In this document: positions 18,138 to 26,471 of the stretch, one piece after another
How positions within the stretch are numbered: the stretch's first letter is position 1
Layout of the letters: each line of letters starts with the position of its first letter
Made by a program: the position numbers and the translations under genes
Origin: Ensifer adhaerens
GTDB taxonomy: Bacteria > Pseudomonadota > Alphaproteobacteria > Rhizobiales > Rhizobiaceae
DNA length: 64,000 nt
Direction of reading: 5' to 3'
Assembly: GCF_002007205.1 (NCBI RefSeq)
Contig: NZ_LAZS01000011.1
Span: 226,014 to 290,013 of the forward strand
The notes under the pieces: generated by a model
The model's input: only the letters and a program-made list of their open reading frames with translations
Told to the model about the DNA's origin: nothing
Databases searched by the model: none

Positions 18138-19915
18138 GGCCGCTCACCGGTTCTGCCGGGCAGGAACGTGGAGATGCTCGCGGGCGGCAAGTTCGACGGC
18201 CGCTTGGGGGCAGCGGCCTTCGTCGCCCGGTTCGCCCGATCGGACTGCGCGCGGCGCGCCACCTCCTCCGTCGGGCCGAAATCCTCGATCCTGCCATTCT
18301 TCATCACCAGGATCCGGTCGCAGGTTGTTGCGATCGAAATGCGGTGCGTGATGATGACGACCGTAACGCCGCGTGCCTTTGCATCTTGCAGCGCCCGCCC
18401 GAGTGCCGCCTCCCCCTCGCTGTCGAGGTTGGCGTTCGGCTCGTCGAGAACAAGAAGGCGCGGGGCACCGTAGAAGGCACGTGCAAGCCCGATGCGCTGC
18501 CGCTCGCCGCCCGAGAGGTTGTTGGAACCAGGCCCGATCAGGGTCTGATAGCCCTTCGGCTGCGACAAGATCAGATCATTGGCATGAGCCGCGCGCGCCG
18601 CTGCGACCACCGCCGCGTCGGCCGCGTCCGGCTCGAAGCGGGAAATATTGGCGGCGATCGTGCCCGGCAGCAGCTGCACGTCCTGCGCCAGGTAGCCGAT
18701 GAGGCTGCCGAGCTGCGCCGTGTCCCAGGTTCTCAGATCGGCGCCGTCGATGCTGATCGTGCCTGCGGTCGGCGCAACCGCTCCGGTGAGAAGCCTTGCA
18801 AGCGTCGACTTGCCCGCCCGGCTCGGCCCGACCACCGCGATGCTCTCACCCGCGGCGATGGTGAAATTCAGCCGCTTCAGGATCGGCTCGGGATCGGCCC
18901 CGGCGTCCGGCGAGACGTAAAGGAGGTCACGCACGGCAATATCGCCGGCGGGGTCAGGAAGGAGGAGCTTGCGGCCATCGGCATTGCTAGTCTCGGTCGC
19001 CTTTTCGAGCCGCTCCCAGGCGCTGCGCGCCTCCATCGCCTGCTTCCAGATCCCGACCAGTTGATCGAGCGGTTGCAGAGCCCGGCCCGACAGGATCGAC
19101 GACGCGAAGATCATGCCGGCGGTCATCTGCCCCTTCAGGACAAGGGCCGCACCAACGGCGAGGATCGCCATCTGCAGGATCATTCTGACCGACCGCGATA
19201 TGCCGCCGAAGATGGCGTTGACGACGAGGCTTCCGTCTGCGGCCGCGGTCGCGGCGGCAAACTGGCGGCCCCAGACCTCACCGACATTGCCGGTCATGCC
19301 CATGGCGCGCACCGTCTCGGCATTGCGACTGAACATCTGGGCCGTGAGATTGGCGCTGGTGATCCGCTCCTGCGCGAACTGCGACGACTTCTTGTTCATG
19401 GACTGATTGAGGAAAACCAGCGACAGGATCACGATGGCGCCGATCGTGGTCATCAGAAACAGCAGCGGATGCAGGAGATAGAGTAGCGCTGCGAACACCG
19501 GCGAGAACGGCAGGTCGAAGAGGGTCGGCGTGCCGCGTGAAGCGACGAAGCCCCTGACGGTCGCAAGATCACGCAGCGGCTGGGTGTCCCCCGGCTCTCG
19601 TCCGGTTGCCGCGACCACCTTTGCGAAGGCCGTCGCCCCAAGTTCGCAGTCGAGCTTGGCCGCCATCCGGACCGCATAGATCGCCCTGATCACATCGACC
19701 AGGCCGAGGAATGCGAAGGCAAGGAACGCGATAATCGTGAGATAGACGAGCGTTTCGATGCTCGAAGAGGGCAAAACGCGGTCATAAACCTGGATCAGGA
19801 ACAGGGGCGAGGTCAGCGCCAGGACGTTGACGACCGTCGAGAACAAGCCGAGATCGATTACGCTGCGCCGGAACGCAGAGCGTAGACTGCCGCTTCTGAT
19901 TCTCTTGTCTGCCAT
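18134..19915 (-). CDS. prsD: type I secretion ABC transporter (PrtD/PrsD family)
   Basis: 593 aa. An ABC exporter membrane domain (about residues 20-320, six helices) is fused to an ATPase domain. Walker A is GPSRAGKST (the usual fourth-position Gly is Arg, still fitting GxxxxGKST). The signature is LSGGERQR, Walker B LLVLDEP, and the switch ITHR. There is no N-terminal peptidase domain, consistent with exporters of RTX proteins having C-terminal signals. It energises secretion with the HlyD protein encoded by the overlapping gene. The candidate substrate is the RTX protein on the opposite strand at 20167. Confidence 0.92.
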   Translation of the reverse strand: MADKRIRSGSLRSAFRRSVIDLGLFSTVVNVLALTSPLFLIQVYDRVLPSSSIETLVYLTIIAFLAFAFLGLVDVIRAIYAVRMAAKLDCELGATAFAKVVAATGREPGDTQPLRDLATVRGFVASRGTPTLFDLPFSPVFAALLYLLHPLLFLMTTIGAIVILSLVFLNQSMNKKSSQFAQERITSANLTAQMFSRNAETVRAMGMTGNVGEVWGRQFAAATAAADGSLVVNAIFGGISRSVRMILQMAILAVGAALVLKGQMTAGMIFASSILSGRALQPLDQLVGIWKQAMEARSAWERLEKATETSNADGRKLLLPDPAGDIAVRDLLYVSPDAGADPEPILKRLNFTIAAGESIAVVGPSRAGKSTLARLLTGAVAPTAGTISIDGADLRTWDTAQLGSLIGYLAQDVQLLPGTIAANISRFEPDAADAAVVAAARAAHANDLILSQPKGYQTLIGPGSNNLSGGERQRIGLARAFYGAPRLLVLDEPNANLDSEGEAALGRALQDAKARGVTVVIITHRISIATTCDRILVMKNGRIEDFGPTEEVARRAQSDRANRATKAAAPKRPSNLPPASISTFLPGRTGERP

Positions 19916-20015
19916 ACTGCAACGACACCGGTTCCAGGAACTTGAGTGGGGCCGTATCGATGGAATTGTTCCCCGCTGTCAACCTGCCGAGGGTTGAGTG
20001 GATACTATATACCTG

Positions 20016-20044
20016 TTGTAGCGGTTGCTTATAGATGCTATTTT
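20016..20044 (+). promoter_or_regulatory. candidate sigma-70-type promoter of the RTX gene
   Basis: TTGTAG (20016-20021) and TATTTT (20039-20044) are 17 bp apart, about 120 bp before the RTX start, in a locally AT-rich stretch. Matches to the consensus are partial. Confidence 0.3.
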
Positions 20045-20166
20045 AGACCCCCACCATACAACGCGATAGATCACAGTTTTCACACGCTCCGGTCGCTTGC
20101 CGTTCTTGCGCGGCGGTCGGTAAAAGCAACGGCGCGTATTCTGCCCCACTAATAAAGGATGGAAAC

Positions 20167-21357
20167 ATGATCGTTAAGGGAAGACCCGTAGCTGACACGC
20201 TTTATGGCACGAACGTAGCTGACAACATTTATGGATATGGCGGCGACGATAGCCTTTGGGGCTATGCCGGTGACGACTATCTCGACGGTGGAGATGGAAA
20301 CGACCGGATGTACGGTGGCGACGGCAACGACTTCTTCAAGGCCGGTCCAGGCGACGATTATGCTGAAGGCGGGGTCGGCAACGACTCCTTCGACGGTGGC
20401 ATCGGCAACGACCACTTCGTAGGTGGCCTCGGCAACGACATATTCGACGGCGAAGACGGTGACGACACCCTCGACGGCGGCGATGGTCACGACACCATGC
20501 TCGGCGGTACCGGCAACGATACCTTCTACGGCGGCGCCGGCGAGGAATATATCGACGCCGGCGCGGGTAACGACATCATCTATGCCGGCGACGGCAATGA
20601 CGGCTTCGTCAACCGTATCAATCCGGCGACCGGCAAGGTGACGCAGCAGGCCGTCGGCGGTGGTGCCGGCGACGACTACATCTACGGCGAGGGCGGCAAC
20701 GACGCGCTCAAGGGCCAGTCCGGCAACGACCACGTCTATGGCGGCATCGGCGATGACCGGGTCGACGGCGGCGACGGCGACAATTATCTCGACGGCGGCG
20801 ACGGCAACGACATCCTCGATTCCGAAAATGGCATCGACGAGGCCCACGGCGGTGCCGGCGCCGACAGGATCAGCGTCGGCGCGGGCAACGACCTCGTCTA
20901 TGGCGACGGCGGCAACGACTACATCAGCGGCGAAGACGGTGTCGATACGCTGAATGGAGGCGATGGCGATGACCAGTTCTATGGCGGCTCGGGCAACGAC
21001 ACGATCCGCGGCGATGCCGGCAGAGACACGCTCATCGGTGACGCGGGCTCGGACCTCCTATGGGGCGGCGCCGACGCCGACCGCTTCGTGCTCAAGGGCG
21101 CAGGCGCACTCGACGGCCAGGACACGATCATGGACTACCAGGATGGTCTCGATCGCATCGTTCTGGAGAAACTCGGCGTCACCCGCTACGCCAACACCGG
21201 AGGCCCCGGCACGGTGTTTGCCTATGACGACCCGAACGGCGACGTGATCCTGAAGGCACAGGATTCGGCCGGCCACGCCTTCTCGATCGTCGTCGACGAT
21301 CCGAACGGGACGCTGTCTGCCGCCAACTTCAGCGCAACAGACTTCGTCTTCGCATAA
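20167..21357 (+). CDS. secreted RTX calcium-binding repeat protein
   Basis: 396 aa with no N-terminal signal peptide. Residues of about 15-310 are nearly unbroken RTX nonapeptides (GGDGNDxxx, GGAGDDxxx) that fold into a calcium-filled beta roll. The end (ADRFVLKGAGALDGQDTI, later DRIVLEKLGV) matches the non-repeat C-terminal region of serralysin-type proteins. The last residues ATDFVFA form the hydrophobic end expected of a type I signal. No enzyme or adhesin domain is present, so it is a pure repeat protein. It is transcribed divergently from prsDE, its likely exporter. AAAGGA lies before ATG 20167. A role in cell-surface or matrix structure is inferred. Confidence 0.9.
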   Translation: MIVKGRPVADTLYGTNVADNIYGYGGDDSLWGYAGDDYLDGGDGNDRMYGGDGNDFFKAGPGDDYAEGGVGNDSFDGGIGNDHFVGGLGNDIFDGEDGDDTLDGGDGHDTMLGGTGNDTFYGGAGEEYIDAGAGNDIIYAGDGNDGFVNRINPATGKVTQQAVGGGAGDDYIYGEGGNDALKGQSGNDHVYGGIGDDRVDGGDGDNYLDGGDGNDILDSENGIDEAHGGAGADRISVGAGNDLVYGDGGNDYISGEDGVDTLNGGDGDDQFYGGSGNDTIRGDAGRDTLIGDAGSDLLWGGADADRFVLKGAGALDGQDTIMDYQDGLDRIVLEKLGVTRYANTGGPGTVFAYDDPNGDVILKAQDSAGHAFSIVVDDPNGTLSAANFSATDFVFA

Positions 21358-21363
21358 GAACCT

Positions 21364-21396
21364 TGGCCGCGGACGCGTTCAGGCGCTCCGCGGCCA
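21364..21396 (+). terminator. strong hairpin after the RTX gene
   Basis: TGGCCGCGGA (21364-21373) pairs perfectly with TCCGCGGCCA (21387-21396), directly after the stop. There is no long T run, so termination is likely but not certain. Confidence 0.6.
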
Positions 21397-21443
21397 CTAC
21401 ACCGTTTGGTTTTGCTTCCATATGCAGGCAACCCGCCGGAACC

Positions 21444-22142
21444 TTATCCGGAAAATGCCCTGCCGGCGTGGAACGATCGCAGCGCATCATCCAACTCTCC
21501 GAAATCGGTGATCCGTGCCGCGGCCTGGTGGGCCGTATCCGGTGCCGGCATATCGTGGACCCGCGCCTCGCGCGCCACCATCACGGTGTGCCACCCGCGC
21601 CGGCGTGGCGTCACGAAATCCTTCACCGGATTATCGGCGATATAGACCAGGTTTTCCGGACCGACCTCAGCCCAGGCCTCGATCGTTTCGAAGGCCCTGG
21701 CATGCGGCTTCCAAAATTCTCGTCCCCAGCTATCGGTGAAGATCACGAGATCGACCAAAGCTTCGAGCCCTAGCGCTTGAACCTTGGCTCGTTGCGTTGC
21801 CGCCGGCCCGTCGGTGATGATCGCTCGTCGACTGGTCCGGGGCCGCTCCAGATAAGACCGGGCATCGGCCGCGAGCGCAATTGTCGGCGCGTGGCCGCGA
21901 TAGACGGCGACCAGTTTTGCGACCAGCTTCGGATCGTACCCGAAGCCCATTGCAGCCAGCGCCTCGTCGAAGACCCGCCCGCGGTGCCCGGCGGCGAACG
22001 CCGCCTCGCAATGAGCGGCGAACGCCTTAACTCCAGCATGCCTGGACAGCCAGGCGTCGACGGCCCTGAAGCCGCTTGCCGCAAAATCTCGCTCCAGATA
22101 GAGCGTGTCGTCGAGATCGAAGACAAGCACCTGCTCGCCCAT
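21444..22142 (-). CDS. HAD-family phosphatase
   Basis: 232 aa. Motif I is VFDLDDTLY (nucleophile Asp), motif II lies in AIITDGPAATQR, and motif III/IV in VYIADNPVKDF. This is the layout of subfamily IA phosphohydrolases. The start at 22140-22142 (MGEQVLVF) is four bases from the stop of the ATP-grasp gene, with AGAGGATAGG before it, so the genes are translationally linked. The adjoining ATP-grasp and formyltransferase genes suggest it dephosphorylates an intermediate of one small pathway, possibly a modified amino sugar or aminoacyl group. Substrate unknown. Confidence 0.82.
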   Translation of the reverse strand: MGEQVLVFDLDDTLYLERDFAASGFRAVDAWLSRHAGVKAFAAHCEAAFAAGHRGRVFDEALAAMGFGYDPKLVAKLVAVYRGHAPTIALAADARSYLERPRTSRRAIITDGPAATQRAKVQALGLEALVDLVIFTDSWGREFWKPHARAFETIEAWAEVGPENLVYIADNPVKDFVTPRRRGWHTVMVAREARVHDMPAPDTAHQAAARITDFGELDDALRSFHAGRAFSG

Positions 22143-22146
22143 CCGC

Positions 22147-23118
22147 CTATCCTCTGAAGATCGCCGCATCGTATCGCAGCATCAGCACGCCTTCACGCCA
22201 GTTGTCGTGCGCCGTTCTCGGCAACTCCGCCACTTCCTCCAGGAGCCATTGCGCAAACGTGGCGCCGGCATGGTCTGCAAGCGGATAACCTCCGCCGAAG
22301 CGGGCGTTGATTTCGATCACCCGCGGGCCGGTCAGCCGATCGTCCATGACCTGAAAACAGAACGCGCCGCGCAGGGCCGGCAACGCCCGCAAGATGCCCT
22401 CGGCCATGGCACGGTGGGCCGGATGGCGCTCGGTTATACCTTTTTCGACCTCCCCTGCCCGAATGCGCAAACGCCGATGCGAAATGACCGAGAGCAGTTC
22501 GCCACGGTCATCGACGAAAGCGTTGACCGTATGTTCCGGGCCATCGAGGTATTGCTGCAGGATCATCGGCTCCGATGTCGTCTCGGGCAGATCGGCGGTT
22601 GAGCGCACCATGCTGATCAAGCGGCTCGCGCTTCCGGCGTTGGGCTTGAGAAACAGCGGCCAGTCCCAACGGGAGAGCTCGCCGCGAACCTCCTCCAGCC
22701 GTCCGGTGCGTGGGACCGGGACCCCCACCGCATCGAGCACGCGCATGGTTTCGAGCTTGTCGCGCACGACGTCGATGACAGGCGGCGGACTGACATGCAC
22801 CCGGCAATCAAAGCGCACGAAATCATCCGCTGCTGCCGCCAGCGGCACCAGTTCCGGATCGATCGTCGGGACGAGCAGGCGCGCACCATGCGTCCGTGCA
22901 ATCTCGGCCAGGCGGGCCGTGAACTCCGGGTCGTTGTAGGCCGGCACCGCAAAGGCCCGGTCGGCCACGGCACAGGCCGCACTCAAGTCCGGATCGAGGT
23001 CGCAAGCCAAGACCTGGAGGTCGATGTCCAACGCCCGAGCGGCGCGACGAAAGCACTCGATCAGGCCGACGCGTCTTCCCGCGGAAGAGACCAGGATCTT
23101 GAACGACCGGTACGCCAT
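22147..23118 (-). CDS. ATP-grasp ligase (carbamoyl-phosphate-synthase-like)
   Basis: 323 aa. The N-terminal pre-ATP-grasp fold begins FKILVSSAGRRVGLIE. The ATP-grasp domain shows PLFLKPNAGSASR (nucleotide lysine and glycine-rich loop) and the metal-binding end VIEINARFGGGYPL, which keeps the Glu and Asn ligands. Such enzymes join a carboxylate to an amine or thiol through an acyl phosphate. Together with the HAD phosphatase downstream and formyltransferase upstream, this three-gene set is common in bacterial polysaccharide loci. The ligated substrate is unknown. Confidence 0.85.
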   Translation of the reverse strand: MAYRSFKILVSSAGRRVGLIECFRRAARALDIDLQVLACDLDPDLSAACAVADRAFAVPAYNDPEFTARLAEIARTHGARLLVPTIDPELVPLAAAADDFVRFDCRVHVSPPPVIDVVRDKLETMRVLDAVGVPVPRTGRLEEVRGELSRWDWPLFLKPNAGSASRLISMVRSTADLPETTSEPMILQQYLDGPEHTVNAFVDDRGELLSVISHRRLRIRAGEVEKGITERHPAHRAMAEGILRALPALRGAFCFQVMDDRLTGPRVIEINARFGGGYPLADHAGATFAQWLLEEVAELPRTAHDNWREGVLMLRYDAAIFRG

Positions 23119-23204
23119 ACACGCCTTCTCCTTGATGTGACGAGGGAACGGGATCGTTCCTGGTCTCGTCTGATCGAACCCAGCAATATCGACTTGCCCC
23201 GTCT

Positions 23205-24110
23205 TTACGCCCCCAACCTGCTGTGGACGGAGGGGCGCCGCTCATCCGCCGTGCGCCAGGCGATCACTTCAATGCACTGACCGTCGCCGCACATGACGGT
23301 AAACCCGTCAGGCGTATGCGTCTGGATCTGCGCCGGCAGACCGACATAGCGAAAGGAATCGGCAAAGCTCCGCGCCTGATCGATGTGGACGACCTTTCCG
23401 TCCTGGCGCGAAAAGGCGCCTGGATAGGGCTCACCGACCGCCCTGATCAGTCGCAGGATCTCCGCCGCCGGGCGCTGCCAATCGATCAGGCCGTCCTCGG
23501 CGACGCGTTTTGCGCAATAGCTCGCCAGGCCGTGATCCTGCTCGATCCTCGGCGCCTTCCCCACAGCCGCCAGTTCGACGGCCTCGGGCACCATTTCCGC
23601 CAGATTGCGCACGTGTTTGCCGTAAAGGCTGCGTGCCGTCTCATCCGGGGCGACGGGGAACAGACGCTGCAGGATGACAGGGCCGGAATCCGTTCCCTCG
23701 TCGATCCAGAAGAGCGACGAGCCCGTTGTCTTTTCGTCGAGCAGAATGGTCCAGGGGATGACCCCTCTACCCCGCAGGCGTGGCAGCGCCGACGGGTGAA
23801 AGCCGATCACGCCCAGCCGCGGGATGGCACGAAACGGCTGGCGGCAGATCTGCGACCAGCCGAGGACCAGGACGAGGTCCGGGTCACTGGCGCGAATGGC
23901 TGCAAGCGTATCCTCGCCATTCACATTGGTCGTATGGCAGACCGCGCTGCCCGTCGCCCGCGCCGGCGTTGTCAAGTCCGCGAAGTCCGAATGACGATCC
24001 GCGGCTTCCGGCGGCAGCGTGACCACCAGGGACGGCAGCATTCCCTTCGACAATAGGGCATCGAGCGCTATCCGGGATCCTTCGACGGCACCAACCAGAG
24101 CAAACCGCAT
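23205..24110 (-). CDS. formyltransferase-family protein (Fmt/ArnA-like)
   Basis: 301 aa. The N10-formyl-tetrahydrofolate-binding fold shows GFHPSALPRLRGRGVIPW (103-120) followed by IDEGTDSGPVI (137-147). These contain the catalytic His105 and Asp141 of the family. The Asn of the canonical Asn-x-His motif is replaced by Gly103. A C-terminal Fmt-like OB domain follows (GKVVHIDQAR...). It is far from def or other translation genes, so it is probably a sugar-amine N-formyltransferase rather than a tRNA enzyme. ATG 24110 (MRFALVG) is preferred to an ATG 18 bases upstream. It precedes the ATP-grasp and HAD genes in one direction. Confidence 0.78.
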   Translation of the reverse strand: MRFALVGAVEGSRIALDALLSKGMLPSLVVTLPPEAADRHSDFADLTTPARATGSAVCHTTNVNGEDTLAAIRASDPDLVLVLGWSQICRQPFRAIPRLGVIGFHPSALPRLRGRGVIPWTILLDEKTTGSSLFWIDEGTDSGPVILQRLFPVAPDETARSLYGKHVRNLAEMVPEAVELAAVGKAPRIEQDHGLASYCAKRVAEDGLIDWQRPAAEILRLIRAVGEPYPGAFSRQDGKVVHIDQARSFADSFRYVGLPAQIQTHTPDGFTVMCGDGQCIEVIAWRTADERRPSVHSRLGA

Positions 24111-24538
24111 TTTTGTTCTCAAATGCACAAAGTGTCAGAGCGCAAGGTACAACTCGAACCACAACCAAGGGAAGAAATAACCCATCCGGGCGATATTAAT
24201 GTATTTCAAGTATGATATGAGAGGATGCTATTTCAGAGGCGGCCTATACTGCAAGAGAATAATTGCATGCCAGTCTCCGCCGTTGTATCTTGAAATCACT
24301 GCCTTTCTAGGGTCCGCCCTGGACGGTTAATTTAGAGTACGAAACTATTTCAGAAATGATCGCGTCCGATGTGCCCTCCGAAATCGAGGCAATAGGAAGT
24401 TGATGTCCTGACGTGCCAAGCGCGCCCAGGAATTTAATGCTTGTGACAGGCGCCGGGACACGCACGCGCGTGACCTATCGTCCTGTTCAGGGAATGCGGA
24501 GGAATGCCCAAACCGCGGCGCAACTTCGGATCCACGGT
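24111..24538. other. divergent AT-rich regulatory region
   Basis: About 430 bp between the formyltransferase operon and the next GT4 gene. It is AT-rich around 24120-24360 and must drive both directions. No dyad long enough to name was found. Part of the 3' end may be coding if the GT4 gene starts at GTG 24413. Confidence 0.4.
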
Positions 24539-25624
24539 ATGATATTGCATTTGATCACCAATTTCAGCGCAAGCGCCGGAGCTGAGACGATGCTCGCGCG
24601 CCTGCTCAAGGCTTCATCTGACGAACGCGTCATGGTCGTCTCGCTGCTCGATGTCTCGGCGCGAAATCGTGACCTCGCGGACAATCCGCGCGTCGAGTAT
24701 GTGGCCCTTGGCGCCCACTCGCTCCCGGCCGTTCTTCAGGGCACGATGCGGCTTGCCAGCATCATCCGCCAGGAAAAGCCGAGCGTCATGCTTTGCTGGA
24801 TGTACCATGCGATGGTCGTCGGAACGGTCGCCGCAAAGCTCGCGCGCCGTGCGACGCCGGTCATTTGGAACGTTCGACAGTCGCTGGATGATGTCGCCTC
24901 GCTGTCGCGCAGTTCGCACATGGCGATCGCCGCTGCCCGGGTGCTCTCCGGCTCCGCCTCCGGCATCATCTACAACTCGTCGCGCGCCCGCGAAATGCAC
25001 CGCGCCTATGGCTATCGCAACCAGAACTCGGTCGTCATCCCGAACGGCTTCGAAATTCCGGCTGTTGCCGGCGGCCACCAGGCGCCGCCCAGACGGATCG
25101 GCATCGTCGCGCGCTTCCATCCCCAGAAGGATCACGCCACCTTCTTTCGCGCCGCCGCCTCGGTGCTGCGCACGCATCCCGACACCCGCTTTCTCGCCGC
25201 CGGCCGGGGTTTGGCCTGGGACAATCCGGAAGTCGTCCGGCTGATTGCCGATGCCGGATTGCCATGCGAAGCCATCGACCTGAGGGGCGAAGTCGCCGAC
25301 ATGGAGGATTTCTACCGCAGCATCGACATTCTCGCCCTGTCCTCCAGGACCGAGGGTTTCCCGAACGTCGTTGCCGAGGCGATGAGCTATGCAAAGATGG
25401 TGGTGGCAACCGATGTGGGCGATGCGGCGGAGGTCGCCGGCAATGCCGGGATCGTCGTGCCGGCCCGCGATCCCGAGGCCTTTGCTGACGCCATGCGTAA
25501 GGTGCTCGACCTTTCGCCGGAGGAGTATGCCCGCTACGCGCACCTCGCCCGGGATCGTATCGAAAGCGAGTACACGCTGCACAATATCGAAAGGCGATAT
25601 TCCAATTTCTTGAGGAACTTCTAG
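24539..25624 (+). CDS. GT4-family glycosyltransferase
   Basis: 361 aa. The GT-B fold begins ILHLITNFSASAGAETML, with the GAE loop of GT4. The C-terminal half has RFHPQKDHATFFRAA and the donor motif TEGFPNVVAEAMSYAK. It would add one sugar to the lipid-linked repeat. The frame is open to GTG 24413, but homology to GT4 proteins begins at ATG 24539; no ribosome binding site decides between them. It is followed at 125 bp by a response regulator and then another GT4 gene, all on the plus strand. Confidence 0.85.
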   Translation: MILHLITNFSASAGAETMLARLLKASSDERVMVVSLLDVSARNRDLADNPRVEYVALGAHSLPAVLQGTMRLASIIRQEKPSVMLCWMYHAMVVGTVAAKLARRATPVIWNVRQSLDDVASLSRSSHMAIAAARVLSGSASGIIYNSSRAREMHRAYGYRNQNSVVIPNGFEIPAVAGGHQAPPRRIGIVARFHPQKDHATFFRAAASVLRTHPDTRFLAAGRGLAWDNPEVVRLIADAGLPCEAIDLRGEVADMEDFYRSIDILALSSRTEGFPNVVAEAMSYAKMVVATDVGDAAEVAGNAGIVVPARDPEAFADAMRKVLDLSPEEYARYAHLARDRIESEYTLHNIERRYSNFLRNF

Positions 25625-25749
25625 CAGGCCATCGCACGGCTCAAGCTGCGACAAGAGAATTCGGAGGGGGACCGACACATGAACGACAACAAGGGGGCTC
25701 GATCTACACGGACGCCGGCGGGCTTGGTACCGGCAGACAGGCGGGCATC

Positions 25750-26409
25750 ATGACGGCGCCAATACGCACAGTCATCATCGACGATCATCCACTCGTCATC
25801 GTCGGTGCCCGCACGACGATCGAGACGACAAACGATATCGTCTGCGTCGGCTCCGCCGGAACAGGTGCGGACGCGCTGGCGCTGATCAAGGAAACCGGGC
25901 CGGACGTCTCGGTCGTCGATATCGCCCTTCCCGATATGAGCGGCCTTTCGCTCGCTGAGCAGATCATCAAGCAGCAGCTTTCGGCCTATGTGGTGGTGAT
26001 GACGGTTTACCCTGAAAGATCCTATGCGCAGCAAGCGCTGCAGATCGGCGTCAAAGGGTTCATCCAGAAGTGCTCCGCGCCCGAGCACCTGCTGCTCGCG
26101 GTTCGCTCCGTCACGCTCGGCGGGCTGTACCTCGATCCGCCGACCGCCCAGGAACTGACGCGCGCGGCGCCGAGCGCCGGATCGCGCGCGTTGAAGATGG
26201 CCGGCGTGCCGGGACTGACGCGCCGGGAGCAGGACGTCCTGCGTCTCGTCGCGCTTGGATATTCCAACAAGGAAATCGGCGCGCGCGCCAATGTCAGCGT
26301 CAAGTCGATCGAAACCTACAAGGCCCGCGCGACGGAGAAGCTGCAGCTCCACACGCGGGCGCAGATCGTGCATTTCGCCCTGACCCACGGCTGGATGAGC
26401 GCCGTCTAG
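25750..26409 (+). CDS. NarL/FixJ-family response regulator (orphan)
   Basis: 219 aa. The receiver domain has Asp11-Asp12, phosphoacceptor Asp57 (VVDIALPDMSG), Thr in VVMTVYPE and Lys in GFIQKCSAP. All receiver catalytic residues are kept. The C-terminal LuxR HTH is intact (LTRREQDVLRLVALGYSNKEIGARANVSVKSIETYKARA). No sensor kinase is nearby, so its partner is elsewhere or it responds otherwise. Its position between two GT4 genes, 63 bp from the second, suggests it controls the polysaccharide locus. Confidence 0.9.
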   Translation: MTAPIRTVIIDDHPLVIVGARTTIETTNDIVCVGSAGTGADALALIKETGPDVSVVDIALPDMSGLSLAEQIIKQQLSAYVVVMTVYPERSYAQQALQIGVKGFIQKCSAPEHLLLAVRSVTLGGLYLDPPTAQELTRAAPSAGSRALKMAGVPGLTRREQDVLRLVALGYSNKEIGARANVSVKSIETYKARATEKLQLHTRAQIVHFALTHGWMSAV

Positions 26410-26471
26410 GCCGTGGTCTGGTCGAGCGCAGGCGGGATATCCGCCTGCCCCAATTGAGACAGGAGCCGCCA

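Noticed and set aside
20149..20847. 232-residue minus-strand ORF opposite the RTX gene, rich in Val/Ala/Ile repeats
   Set aside because: It is the antisense shadow of GGxGxD codons; the plus strand has a perfect RTX protein and secretion signal.
20215..21060. Short-period repeats resembling a tandem array or CRISPR
   Set aside because: The period is 27 bases in frame and encodes RTX nonapeptides; there are no spacers.
26070..26471. Upstream extension of the GT4 frame into the response-regulator gene
   Set aside because: Residues before 26472 are an out-of-frame reading of the regulator; TTG 26472 has a well-placed AGGAG.
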